Shown piece by piece: positions 21,784-33,700 of a DNA stretch of 64,000 nucleotides. The stretch is from Chondrus crispus (Eukaryota; Rhodophyta; Florideophyceae; Gigartinales; Gigartinaceae): positions 176,666-240,665 of the forward strand of contig NW_005178827.1 in the NCBI RefSeq assembly GCF_000350225.1. Reading direction: 5' to 3'. The stretch's first letter is position 1. The number at the start of each line of letters is the position of its first letter. Made by a program: the position numbers and the translations under genes. The notes under the pieces are model-generated. The model saw only the letters and a list, made by a program, of their open reading frames with translations, was not told the DNA's origin and did no database searches.

Positions 21784-22855
21784 TCAGTTCGTCAGCCCCA
21801 GGGACAACATGAATATAGAATCATATATTTTCTCTGACCATTTCCATTTTGACGCCACAACGTTCCAAATGCCCGACATCCTCCCAAAATAAGTTTCCAC
21901 CAGTACACGGTCGCTTGAATATGTGGATTCTCTGCAACTTGTGCTGGTGACAGAACACCATTACGCGCCTTCTTAGTCGGATGGATGGCACGAAAAAACT
22001 CCTTAGAACCTTGATAGCCCTTGTCTAATAAAATCCCCCATGTATGTGGATATTCGTCTTCCATTGGACCATCATCCTCCAGCTCCAATTCATCAGCATA
22101 CTTTTTCAATTGCTCCTTGTGAAAGTGTCGCATGTCCTGAAAAATGCGAAAATCAGATACAGAACCAGGCTCGTGGGTACTACAGCCAATTTCCATCCCA
22201 TTTGGCAGAACGGATGCCTCAATTTTGTATCCATACAAGCCATGTTTCTTGCTAAAGTACAGCTTACTCTTGCTCAAGTTCCCGCTCGGGCGATTTGATG
22301 GCTGGAATGTCACGTCGGTGGCATAGCGGGCCATCGGATAGTTGTGAAACAAAGCGTTGCTATCGACTATCTTTTTCATACTCCATTTCTGGCTTGAGGG
22401 GAAACGTAATGCTCGTATGTTGGTCCAGATATTATTGCGACAAACTTTAGAATGATGCGTTCAAATGTTGCCACCTTCATATCGAACATGTTTCCCATGA
22501 AATCCCACTGCAATCCATGCTTCAAGCCGGCTAGTGCCATGAAAAGCACATCCTTGGCGGTCTTGTCACATTTCCGTCCTCGTCCGACATTGTATTCGGA
22601 CATTATGTGCCCCTTAAACGCCTCCCAAACCCCTTCAAATTTCATTGGGGAGAAGTTAGTCATCTCCCTGATACCTTCTGCCCCGCTCTGATCATAAAAA
22701 GTGTCCATGATGGGACACTCGGAACCGTTTTCTTCGTCAATGTCCTCTCGGAGCGGTTGAGACAGCTGTACTTCGAGTTCATTCTCTCTCTCTACCGCTG
22801 CATCTGCGAGTAGAGAGAGGGCAGTAGCTGCGTTAGTTGAAGTAAAGGGAGACAT
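21784..22855 (-). pseudogene. DDE_Tnp_4-type transposase, copy 2 (two frameshifts)
   Basis: Same family as copy 1 but clearly diverged. From MSPFTSTNAATALSLLADAA at 22855, with NVGRGRKCDK and GLKHGLQWDFMG, the frame shifts by one base near 22385 (in a CCCC run). It continues with ARYATDVTFQ (first Asp), SKKHGLYGYKIEAS, GSVSDF and LLDKGYQG (second Asp). A second shift near 21915 puts the Glu block (SDRVLVETYFGRM) in another frame, ending at the stop 21784-21786. Here Trp replaces the stop seen at the equivalent place in copy 1, which shows that stop is a lesion. Confidence 0.8.
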
Positions 22856-23214
22856 GGGGAAGGGCTTTCGATGCGGTGGGGTGTGTACTTTGCAGAAGAC
22901 CTCTGTTCTTCCGAAGTTACTGTATCGTTTTGGAAAAGAGCGGGAGACTTCCTAAAAGACCGCGCAATTTGGATATTACGGAAAGCGCACAATTTGACTT
23001 CGTAATCTCAATTCACATTGCTTGCAATCCAAAATATTTATAATTTGATAAATGGTTGAGTATGTTGGCAATGACAATGCCTATACCGTATCTGCGCAGG
23101 TGCGTACAGTATACAGTTCGTAAATGCGCATGCCCATTCTATTTGCACAAGTGGCCTAGTGCGGATGGATTTGTCGAAAAGGCCTAGTCGCAGAGCACCG
23201 CCAAGTCGCCCAAT
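22856..23214. other. Intergenic, nothing recognised
   Basis: Between divergent genes (the transposase copy on minus, the unknown gene on plus). AT-rich to about 23100, then more balanced. It would hold the promoter of the plus-strand gene, but no motif is clear. Confidence 0.5.
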
Positions 23215-25807
23215 ATGCCCGCATGCGGTTATGCGAGGACCACATCCTCTGGGCGAGTATCAAGGTGTCCCCAAGATGCGACGCATACATGTGGGAGGTG
23301 TCACACACACTGTTCCTGCACACGGTGCCCAACGCCAGAATGCGGCACGCCCTCTACGTGCAAGAGGTGCAGGGGTTGTAACATGCACTGTTCCTGTGGC
23401 GGGAGCAGAGCCCCTGTCGCTCCCATAGACGACCCACACCCGGCGTCTAGCCGACTTATGTGGAGACTCAACCCTAGTGAGCGGGTTGACGAAGATGGAG
23501 ATGGTTGGAGCCTTTACGACTCGTGCGGCGAGGGCGGCACTGGACCAGCACCCCCCGAGTTAGCCTGTGCGTGGTCCGACCGAAGCACCGATACTGAGGG
23601 AGAGACCATCCACATACTGGGCGAAAACAAGCCTCGGCCGACCTATATTGTGAAGGACGAGCTGGAGATTTTTCTAGCCTCACGCCGAGAGATAGCCGAG
23701 AAATGGAGTGTTGCGTTGGAAGAAGGCCGTGTCAGTGGCCCATGCCCAATACCCTGGGACGTGTGCGACCTCGGCTTCGCCGCCCAGGTGGTAAGGCCCG
23801 AGAACAGAGGAAGGGGCTGGTGCTTTGCTATCGAGCAGAGCAAGCTATACCTAGAGATGCATGAATTGGTCGTCCATGTGAGGTCCGTCGGGGATTTGGC
23901 GGTCTCTCCATGGTCCACCAAGCTCCGGCAGTTTTGGCCAAACTATATTGCCGCGGCGGCAGACATGTATCGCGAATTCATCCGCCTCGTATCCGTTGGC
24001 GATGTTACTTTATACGAGGACGGCAGTAAAGTCCCCGATACCGCGCCCGCCATATATTTTGACTCGCCTATTCCTGCGACCGTGGGAGACCGTGTTGCCG
24101 GGTGGCGGGCGAGGCCGGCACAGGTGGGTGAGGCATGGAGGTCAACTACGAAGACGCCTCTTGACACGTGCGGACCGCCATGGTTAGTAGGCGGTGTACT
24201 GTGCCCCAGTTGGTGGCCGGAGGACTGTTACCATGGCAGGCGCCTCAGTGTGAATGCCTTCTTGGACGGGGACCGATCCCCCGACAGGGATGACCTCGCT
24301 GGTGGGAGTGACGTGTCCGTCAAGGTCTGCTCCATCCCAGGCGGTTCCTTTATGTTCTCTTACTTGATTGATTTATACGACACGACTACTGCAGCGGTGT
24401 GGGTTGACACGGACCGCGCACACGCGGGAAATTGTGGCTCCCGCCTAGAAGCCTTCGTCGTGGGAGCCGACTCACACAGCTGTCTTATCGACGGGGAGGC
24501 TAGAAGGCAACTAACAAAGATACTTGAGCCGACAAGGATACAAATCGAGAAGTACCCCCGCGTCAGGTTCCCGAAGATGGAGCCATGCAGGAAAGTGAGT
24601 GTATGCCTGAATAACCCAAAATCGCATAAAGGGCTAGGCTGGATATCCATGGCATCTCAAATGGCCGTTGACGGGGTCATCCGGACTTTGGCACTAAGCC
24701 CGTACCACCTCAGGCTCAATTCTGACGGGAACTGCTTCTTCTCGCTGTTCCGAGAGTGCGGGGACACGGATGGTAGAATTGTTGGACCTATCAGTACCGC
24801 CCAGATCATTGACAGTGGGCTGTTCTCGGAAGCTGACTTCTTCTTAAGGATCGCCCTCAATGATCGTTGGGTCTCAGCGGGAGGTCGACATCTTGAAGTT
24901 GTAGACCATTGGGAGTCTGCCACAGCTAAAGAGCAGCTTGACGGCTGGTACGGTCTTCCGGACCCACGTGAGAAACTAGAACCTCTGTTCTTAGATCATG
25001 CCCCTCCTCCGCAGGACGACGGGTTTGCGTTAAATTTCTGCGAGCCCGGGAGTACTGCGGGGGGTGCTGGGGTCTCTAGTGTCTAGGTGACAAATGACCT
25101 CATATGAGGCCATTTGACCTCATATGAGGTCACTTTTCAACTTATTTTTCTCGACTTGCGCTAGCTCAACAAGATGGAAAAAAGATACTCTCGACACGGC
25201 AGTTGACTTCTGCGTTGTGGAAGGGTGGAGTTTGGTGAGATCTGCACGTCTTCTCCAGCCATTTTTGAAATGCCCAAAAAGGAGCCTTTTTTGACCAACC
25301 TCAAAACGTTTTATGTTGATATCTTCGAAACCAAAACGCCTGTTTAAAAAGTCAACTCATCATTGATACTTCATTAGATTCTTAGTCTCTCTGTGCATTG
25401 ACAACCGCCATCCCAATGTTTTGCAATATGTTATTGCCGAGCGCGTATACGTTAAAGAAATGGTGTCCAAACTGAATGTTTTAAAGTTTCGATTTAATTT
25501 ATATATTTTTGCAAAAAAAAAGCTGGCCTCATATGAGGCCATGACTGACCTCATATGAGGTCAAATTGCTTGTCGTCTAGACACTAGGGAGAAAGTCGAC
25601 CTGATTGGTCGGGGGGTTGCCAGAACAGCGGTCACCCAATTCTGCTATTTAGATTATGACGGCGATGACCTTGATAGTCGCGAGGAAAAGGAGCTCAAGA
25701 ACGCAGTTGGCGCCCTGGCATCAGCCATCTCACGGCGCACGGCAGTCCGCCCTGCCGAAATAAGGCGTCTAGCTGCAAAGAAGGGCCGAGGGAGGTGGCT
25801 TCACTAA
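23215..25807 (+). pseudogene. Unrecognised 694-residue gene split by a MITE
   Basis: The ATG at 23215 opens a frame running into the MITE at 25077, where it meets a stop contributed by the insert. Past the MITE, from 25586, the frame resumes in phase if the insert and one TA are removed, and ends at TAA 25805-25807. About 695 codons were therefore intact before insertion. The first 65 residues are rich in Cys and His (CGRCHTHCSC, CKRCRGCNMHCSC) and could bind zinc. The middle has no recognised motif. Residues about 500-512 read LRLNSDGNCFFSL, resembling the catalytic D-G-N-C motif of OTU cysteine proteases, with a possible His near residue 559; this is a weak hint only. The last part is basic (RRLAAKKGRGRW). 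The truncated 623-residue product may still be made. Confidence 0.65.
25079..25584. mobile_element. 506-bp TA-flanked MITE, copy 1
   Basis: Begins GTGTCTAGGTGACAA and ends with the inverse GTCTAGACAC, flanked by TA at 25077-25078 and 25585-25586. Both subterminal regions carry the palindrome CCTCATATGAGG twice. No coding frame. TA target duplication suggests mobilisation by a Tc1/mariner or pogo transposase. The exact boundaries are supported by the host frame, which is restored when this interval plus one TA is removed. A sister copy is at 30006-30484. Confidence 0.92.
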
Positions 25808-25920
25808 GAAATTGAAGAAAAAGGGTGCCACGTCATACTAGCGAAGAAAGCTGCCCTTTGGAGCGCCTACCGGGTCCCGAGCTACCGCTCGTAATGGCAC
25901 CTAGGATAAGAGGCCTAGAG

Positions 25921-25968
25921 AGAGGAACTGAGAGAGGAACTGAGAGAGGAACTGAGAGAGGAACTGAG
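25921..25968. repeat. 12-bp unit repeated four times
   Basis: AGAGGAACTGAG occurs four times head to tail, preceded by a purine-rich stretch. It lies about 110 bp downstream of the split gene, so it is not coding. Confidence 0.95.
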
Positions 25969-25986
25969 AGGTAAAGCATAGAGGGG

Positions 25987-27059
25987 GTAGAACAAGGCAA
26001 GGCAGAGAAAGTATGGTCACATGGTCACAGTTCCGCTTCTCCAACAGCGTGCGACTGTGTCTTCGTTTATTGCGCGGGGCTTCTCCTCACCGCCGCTTAC
26101 TTTCGCTCGAGAGAGCTTGCGTGGAATGCAACTTGCGGTTCGCATCGGTCGCGAAACGAAACCGCGCCCTCTGGCTGATGAAACGAAGGGGTCCTCTCCG
26201 ATATCGGAGACAGAGCTTGCCACGTCAGCACGTGCGCCAAGCCGGATGCGATAGGGATCACATCTTTTGATCGCGACTCTATCCCACGTGTACGCCGTGT
26301 GTGATAATACCCATACACGTGCACACGTGCACACGAAGCGCACCACGCCCTGTCACCCACAGACGACGGCGCAGGGCCGATAGTCTTAACCCTGTGCACC
26401 GGTTTGTGACGATTTAGGGCGTCACAAAAAGTGGGACGATTTGTGTGACGATTTGTGAGAGTTTTGCTCTTTTCGCCGCCGTCATCTCATTCGTCTCACT
26501 CCATCTTCTCATTCGTCACACATGGTTTGTGAATATTTGTTGAATTGTAGCACTTTTTGAGAACGTTTTGTGATCATCACAAAAATCGTCTCAAACAGCA
26601 CACATTTTCGTGAATCTTTTGTGATGGTTTTGTGAGACGCATCTCAAAACTCTCAAACGTCAACCTTAAAATCAAAACTCTCACACTGACAGTGTGCATT
26701 TTGCGATGGCAGTGTGCATTTTGTGATGGCAGTGTGCATTTTGTGATGGCTTTGTGTGAGCTATCGCTGTCGCCTTCGCGGTGCGCAGCGGTTGCGTCGG
26801 CGCAGGCGCCGGCGCCAGCGCAAGCGCCTGCGATTCCGCCCCAAGCATTGAGCAAGCCCCCCGAGCCCGATCGCGCCTGCCCGCCCGCCAAAACGCTGCT
26901 CCACGCGCCGTCTCCCACCATCTGCACCGATGCGCACGCCCCTTCCCCATCCCATTTCAGCACCCACCCCGTCTTGCCTGCGCCCCCACTCGTGGCGGCT
27001 CCCCTGCGCTCTGACTCGTAGCGCCCCTCTTCGCTCCTAGGCCTCCATTGCGGCCCCGT
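25987..27059. other. Low-complexity region without a clear gene
   Basis: Contains many TTTTGTG/CACAAAA motifs in both orientations between 26400 and 26640, three 20-bp repeats at 26690-26749, and then a GC-rich stretch. Short frames exist on both strands with biased composition and no motif. It may be the 5' part of a degraded element whose coding remnant follows. Confidence 0.4.
26690..26749. repeat. 20-bp unit repeated three times
   Basis: CAGTGTGCATTTTGTGATGG three times in tandem; the first copy has one change (GCGATGG). Confidence 0.95.
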
Positions 27060-27419
27060 CGTTGTCTCCCGCGCCTGGCCCGTGCAGGATGATCGCATCC
27101 GGGAATTTTGATCTCCCACACGTACCCGCGAGCTCACCGCGACCGATCCTTACTCTTCGCCAAAGCTCGAGCTCTCCTCTCCGACCCGACCTCTGCCCGA
27201 CCCGCTCTCATCCCCGCCGCTCACACGCCAGTGCGCACCGTCGGCGCCCCGATTCGCGTAGAAACCGGCTCGCCCGCTCCTCCCCCACCGCCAGCACCTC
27301 GATCGCCATCGCTCCCACGGCGCCCCCAGCCCTCGCGTTCGCCTCCTTCGAGACCACCCAGGCGGCCTTCCGCCGGAGCGCTCAACTCGCCGCTACCCCT
27401 CTCTCGCCCCGCTGACGCC

Positions 27420-28026
27420 TCTGCCACCATCGCCCGTTATTCTCGCTCACGCCCGCCGCGTCTACGACGACTTTACTGTCCTCACGCCTCCCCTGCTGCT
27501 CACCGCTCAGACTCTCGACGCGGCCGCCACTGCCGGTGTCATCCGCCGCCTCCATCGCGAGGCCCAATACTCTCGCGCAACGCGCTCCCTTACGAACAGC
27601 CCGCTCGCAGACCTCAACGACCCCGCTACTCCTGCGGCCCTCGGCGACCTTCACCCCGCCCCATCCGCACACATCTCGTCCCGCTCTCCCCTGCCGACCT
27701 TCCCCCTCCGCCGGACATCGGAGAATCTGCGGTCCTCCGAACAGTCTGCTCCTTGCATCCGGGATCCCTCGTCGACGACGGCATTTCTGGGCATTGCCGT
27801 TTGTTCTGTAAATCAAATTCTGACAGCGTGGCCACCAGCACAGCTGGGGGCGATGACGATGCCATACGCAGCGGCACAATTGCGGTGGCTGGGCCAACTA
27901 CTGCCGCTTCACAGTGCCGGTGCGCAAGACCTTCTCACACGCCAAGCTAAGCCATGCCCAGCCCAGCCAAGCCAAGCCGCCTTATCACACGATCCGTCGT
28001 GTAGTAAGGCGGCTTGGCCAGTCTGA
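27420..28026 (+). pseudogene. Possible degraded non-LTR retroelement coding remnant
   Basis: One plus-strand frame, lacking an ATG, stays open and reads HARRVYDDFTVLTPP, then VIRRLHREAQYSRATRSLT and LGDLHPAP. The pattern of a basic helix, 'ArA.rsL', and 'L..LHP' is what I recall from the region upstream of reverse transcriptase in some LINE-like proteins. No RT motif is present. An overlapping 280-codon frame (27108-27950) is Pro/Arg/Ser-rich and looks like a GC-driven artefact. Weak call. Confidence 0.25.
27971..28018. repeat. Inverted repeat, 22-bp arms
   Basis: Arms 27971-27992 and 27997-28018 pair with two mismatches around the loop TCCG; the arm core is GCCAAGCCGCCTTA. Such a hairpin at the end of a degraded coding remnant could be a transcription end signal or a foldback. 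Confidence 0.85.
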
Positions 28027-30003
28027 AGCTCCGCCCGGGCCCACACCGCGTCCTTCCAAAGTACGTGCGCATTATCTCCTGTGTCGCGGCCTTACTTTCC
28101 CGAAGCCTAATCTAATTGGCATCTGCTCTCCTATCTTCCTGGGAGCAAAGGAGAGCAGGCGCCTGTTACCGTAGATCAGGTTGGACCAACTTTGAGCTTC
28201 ACGCCGTTGTTTGCTGGTCCCAGCACTGCAACCTACATCCTCCTCCACATCGCGGCGCAACGTGCTTGGCTCGCCGTCACCACAGCGCCGCAATCGACAC
28301 AAACTCGGGCGGACCCACGTACATTGGGCGTCCCCCTTCAACTCCACTGCAACCGCTGCCCAACCGCTCGAGGCTCTTGCTACTGCTACTGCGACATCCG
28401 CGAACCGACGTGCGCCGCCCATTGCACAAAATGGCAATTATGTAACACTCCATGACCTCACCCTTGTGCACGTACAGAGGAAGAGCCATTCACATCCAAG
28501 AGCTTATACAAAGTATCTCAACCGTTAATATGATGCTCCAAGGTCAGCTTCCAAGTTCTCTTTGGCAAATGATCGAAAAACACTAGGGCCATTTGTCCAA
28601 CAATCAATGTTGCATGTCAGAAGAGCACCCACACAAGTCGCGCTATCGAGTACTGCGCTAAGCGGAAATGAAGCCCAAAGAGAATCGCACGATTCTCTCA
28701 TTGTTGCAAGCCACAAGTATTCCAATCCACGCATTTCCAGTCGTTTGAAAAAACCCCTTCGTATCATTTGCTTATCTCCCTCCCCTTTCGATTGCACCCG
28801 CCAGCTCCTTGAGGGCGCTTCGAAAAGAATGAGTACCCCATATAGAGACCAACTGTACCGTGCTGAAACGTAGATTTTACACTCGAGTCTCGCGGCGTTT
28901 GGAGTCTTCGCCAGTTCTTGTGTCCAACCAGCTCGGTATCTCGCCCAGCAGCTGTCAGCAGGTGCGAGAACATGATGTCAACCACTACCTCTAGAACGGA
29001 AACGCAAAACATGGGCAGGGCACAACTGGACTCCCACCACGTTCAGGGAGCGAGTTGGAAAGCACAATGGAAACCTGGCTTCTGAGATGTAGTCGAGGAA
29101 AACGAGGAAACTATACGGACGCTCACAGAATGTTGGTTCGGAAATGGGGCCTCTTTTACGCCCTAACGCCCTAACGGTGGTGGTGGAATGCAAGCAAGTG
29201 GCGATCGAATACTTGGTTTTACAATCAAGTGCGAATGCACACAGATGCTGGGTTTGAGATGCGTATCTTTTAGAGCTGCGAGTAAAAACAATTGTGAAAG
29301 TAAAGTTTGATTACTTCTTGATTGCTGGGGCTGGCAAACATGACTGGTTCGGGTGTAACAAGAGGGGATATTGGCGGTGATCGTTGGAAGAGGACGTAGT
29401 TGGTGGGGGTAAAGTTCCTCTAGTCATTGCCACATAGAAGTGCAAAAGGCAGTCTTTTCGCCATCCTTGGCAAGGTCAGAAAGAAAGAAGACCGACTGCT
29501 CGGATCGCAATCGGAGCGCGCGGTCTCCCACTCTTCCGCTCTCTGACACGATCGCCGGCATACAGGGTCTCGCACAATCTGGAGAGGGATATCTCATTGT
29601 ACTACGTGCACAATGAAAATGAAACATAGATACGAAGCGATCCGTTCAAGTTGTCAAGTTCTCGCATCTTGCGCCTCGCTCTCTGAGCTTGAGTCGTCAA
29701 CCCTACTTGTCAAGTTCTTGCGCATTACATACTAGTGCGTGCGTGTAACCCAAGCGGGGGCGGAGGTGGAAGCGCAGGATACTACAAAGGCGAAAGACGG
29801 CACGACCGAACGAAACTGCTTAACCGGTTCGGGGTAGTCGGGGATGCCCGTGGATTGCACCAGCGACCAACCACAACAGGTCAAATGAGTGTTGAAAGCT
29901 AAAGCGGCGACGGGGCGAGAGCAAAAGGACTCCTCCGTTGCGCCACCTCGACAAGTCCTGATTCCGTTCTCCGTTCCGGGTGCAGCCTGAGGCGGGCGCC
30001 CTC
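28027..30003. other. Stretch with no supported gene
   Basis: Short frames occur on both strands. The most protein-like is a minus-strand one near 28525-28870 (MRGLEYLWLATMRESCDSLW and CNIDCWTNGPSVFRSFA), which could be a gene remnant but has no recognisable motif. Confidence 0.4.
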
Positions 30004-30005
30004 TA

Positions 30006-30484
30006 GTGTCTAGGTGACAAATGAACTCATATGAGGTCACTTTTCAACTTATTTTTTCTCGACTTGCGCTAACTCAACAAGATGGAAAAAGATACTCTCG
30101 CCACCGCAGTTGACTTCTGCGTTGCGGAAGGATGGAGTTTGGTGAGATCTGCACGTCTTTTCCAGCCATTTTTAAAATGCCCAAAAAGGGAGCCTTTTTG
30201 ACCAACCTCAAAACGTTTATGTTGATATCTTCGAAACCAAAACGCCTGTTTAAAAAGTCAACTGATCATTGAAACTTCATTAGATTCTTAGTTCATTAGA
30301 TTCTCATTAGTCTCTCTGTGCATTGACAACCGCCATCCCAATGTTTTGCAAGATGTTATTGCCGAGGGCGTATACGTTAAAGAAATGGTGTCCAAACTGA
30401 CTTTTTAAAGTTTCGATTTAATTTATATTTTTTTGAAAAAAAAGCTAGCCTCATATGAGGTCAAATTGACGGTCGTCTAGACAC
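30006..30484. mobile_element. 479-bp TA-flanked MITE, copy 2
   Basis: Same family as 25079-25584: identical GTGTCTAGGTGACAA start, the same interior and GTCTAGACAC end, TA on both sides (30004-30005, 30485-30486). One of the two CCTCATATGAGG palindromes is lost at each end, and the left survivor reads ACTCATATGAGG. It lies about 230 bp downstream of the stop of the Sel1-repeat gene. Confidence 0.92.
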
Positions 30485-30717
30485 TAGCGCCGGCCGCTGC
30501 CTCCGAGTTCATTGTCCCGATAAAGGGGTTGAACTCGGCATAGGCGATCTATCCGTCGCTGCCGGACGGTAGGAACCACGTCTTTATCCCATCTTCTACA
30601 GGGGTCTTAACGAAGGGAACTCTACTCGCCTTGAGCCTCGGGTTTTCCCTTCTGCTCTCCCCGACGGCACCCGCCATCTCCGTTCGGGAGAGTGCTCTTG
30701 CTGACTTCTGAAATCGT

Positions 30718-33700
30718 TCAATCTCCGTCTTCTGTGACATCGCGCAGCGCAGCAAGATTCTCTACAGCCTCGGAATGGTTGTCCTCTTTGATGGCCCTCT
30801 CGTACAATCTGCATGCACGATCTGTATCCCGCTGGACTCCTTCCGCTCCATCGCGTAGCAGATTTCCGAGTTCCACCATTGCGTCTGTGTTGTTGCCCTC
30901 TTCAATGGCCATCTCAAACAGCTCAGCCGCGCGCACCAAATTGCAATCCAAACCCTCCGCCCCGCCTCTCAGCAAGATACCGAGATTGTACATCGCGATG
31001 CCGTTCCTGCCTTTCGATATTGCAAGCTCATAAAGCTCCATTGCGCGTACGGCATCGGCTTCTACTCTTTCTGCGCCCTCCTCCACCATCACTCCTAGAC
31101 TGTTCATCGCCGGGACAAAATCGTGCTCATTGATTGCACGCTCGAGCAACTCCTTGGCTCGTACCGCATCCTTCTCGACCCCCTCCCCTCCGGTCTCCAA
31201 CAAACAACCAAGGTTGCACATTGCAGAGCCGTCATCCCCTTTCGATATTGCAAGCTCATAAAGCTCCATTGCGCGTACCACATCGGCTTCTACTCCTTCT
31301 GCGCCCTCCTCCACCACCAGTCCTAGATTGTTCATCGCCTCGACATGATCATGCTCATTGATTGCACGCTCCAACAACTCCTTGGCTCGTACCGCATCCT
31401 TCCCGACCCCCTCCCCTCCCTTCTCTAACAAACAACCTAGGTTGTTCATCGCAGAGCCATCATCGCCTTTCGATATTGCAAGCTCATAAAGCTCCATTGC
31501 GCGTACCACATCGGCTTCTACTCCTTCTGCGCCGTTATGCACCATCAGTCCTAGCTTGTTCATCGCCGGGACATCATCATGCTCCTCAATCTGGCGTTCC
31601 AGAAGAGCCTTTTCCAAAATGTTAACAGTACGCACGTCGTACTCGGTCACCTCACTGTCCGTGAAGAACAACTGCTTCCGATGGATAGCCACTCTTTGCC
31701 CTCGTTCCGCTCCAAGTATTTCTTCAAAACTGCGACAAAGACAATCCAACTTATCCAATCTCAGTGATCTTGCTATCAACCTTCGCATCCATATGAGGCA
31801 GCTTCGTACATCCTCAGGTATACGCAGATCTACTGCGCATTTCAGAAAATCCAGAACCACATCCACGACATAGTTGTCAAAAGCCGATTTCTCCACAAGC
31901 TCTTGTAATAATGAAAACAACGCTTCAAACTCTCTTCCACCCCCCTTGACCCCGCCACTCCCCTTTCTGCTCACAAAAACACTGTGGAAAAAAGCTAGCA
32001 CCAATTCTCCAGCTCGTCGCCTGTTCGTCAATATCATGTGTTCTGTGATCTCCTCACTCGAGTCGGTGAGGAGCTTCACGCATCTCTGCAACGCGTTCAT
32101 ATCACCATGCTCCAGTGCAGCAACCTTCAACAGAAAAATGTCTCTTCGGACCTGGCCCAACTCTTCCCCAATAACATTTTCGCCTTTTGCTGGCAGGTTC
32201 TTCGCAAACTCTTCATCTTCATATACTCCAGCCCTGACTGAGCTCAAGCAACCTGGCGACTTATCAACCAGTGCTTCTCCTACTATCAAACATCCGTCTT
32301 GTAAGGCCTCGCGGTCATTGTCTTCGTACATCGTGAACCTTCTCTCCCCGACGGCTTGGGTGTGGGATGTCGCAATGTTTTTCTTTGTAACAACGAGATC
32401 ACCGTGTCGCATGCTCACTTCAAATTTCGCAAGAACTTTGTCCCCTTCTAGCTCAAATCTGCATTGCTGGCTTCGAAACGGTTCCCATCCCGACCACATC
32501 TCAACCTCTGTCCCCGTTTTGTGTGCTCTTGGCTTTACACACACGATGCCTGACGTCATATTCCGGTGCCCGGCATGCAAGTCTGGCGAACACATACCAT
32601 GATTCTTCTGCCATCGCCTCAATCCCTCCATACGTCCCAACGCCGCCTCCCGCCACCATCCCCACTCAAACCGCTCATCTCGCGATGCCGCCCCCCGGCA
32701 CAACCGTACTCTCACTTTGCATCCTCTATCGCCCGCTCCACTTCTATTGCTCCAATCGTCATCGTCGCCCACTTGTACCTGAAGCCTCATTCTCTGAGGC
32801 CCACAAATCGGCACTATCACAAACATTTCTTCGCTCCGTTTCTTCCTCTCTTCTTCCGCATCCCTACCTCTTTGCTCATTCCCGAATGATACTGACACAC
32901 TATCTCGATTTTCCGAGATTGCCACCCCCCCTGCCTCGCTTGACCGCACATCCGTGTCACTGATTTCCTCGCTCGCTTCTTCTGTATTCATCACAACCAG
33001 CGACGGAAAACTGACCATGCAAAGCGCCACCGCTACCATACTGCTCGGGCTCCCTTCCATTCCCGATACCCTTTCCCTCAAAACACATTGCAACTCCCAC
33101 ACTACACGACACTGCACCGCCCGATCCCTCAGTACTGCATTCCCTTCTCTCTGCCGCAGGGTACGTGACACATCATTCGATACACGCCCAACCTCCGTCC
33201 ACCCCGATATCAACTCCCCCGCTTGAAACATCAAAGGCCTCCACGCCCCACTCTGCGAGTCCGTGTTCGCTTTCACCCACCTTCCCAGTCTCGTACGCAC
33301 GCTCTCCAGCGAATATCCCATAAACGTCAATGTCTGCTCCAACTGCTCAAACTCTTGACCCACGACTCCAAACTGGAATGCTTGCATCGCTTCTTCAATT
33401 CGAACATGTCTCATGAAGAGGCTGCTCCCCCTCTTTTCCATCCCTCCCATCTCCACGCCTTCTACGCTCACCACAGTCTCTTGGTCATGTTCGACTTGAC
33501 CCAGACAACGTCCTAGCCATTCTTCGTCTTTACTCACCAGGAATTGCATTTGCACTCCCGCTATAAGCGCTAACCAGCAGTCGACAAGGTCCCCGACCTT
33601 GGTCACCAGTCTATTCTCTTTGGATACTTCATGAAAGTATCGTTCTGGCATCGTAAACCCGCATATGCTAGCATTCCTTCTTTCCGCTGCATCCACTCCT

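Noticed and set aside
27108-27950. 280-codon Pro/Arg/Ser-rich frame
   Set aside because: Composition follows the GC-rich DNA; another frame in the same stretch gives more protein-like sequence.
31874-32963. Plus-strand frames of 242 and 146 codons
   Set aside because: Antisense shadows of the intact Sel1-repeat gene, with biased Ser/Pro composition.
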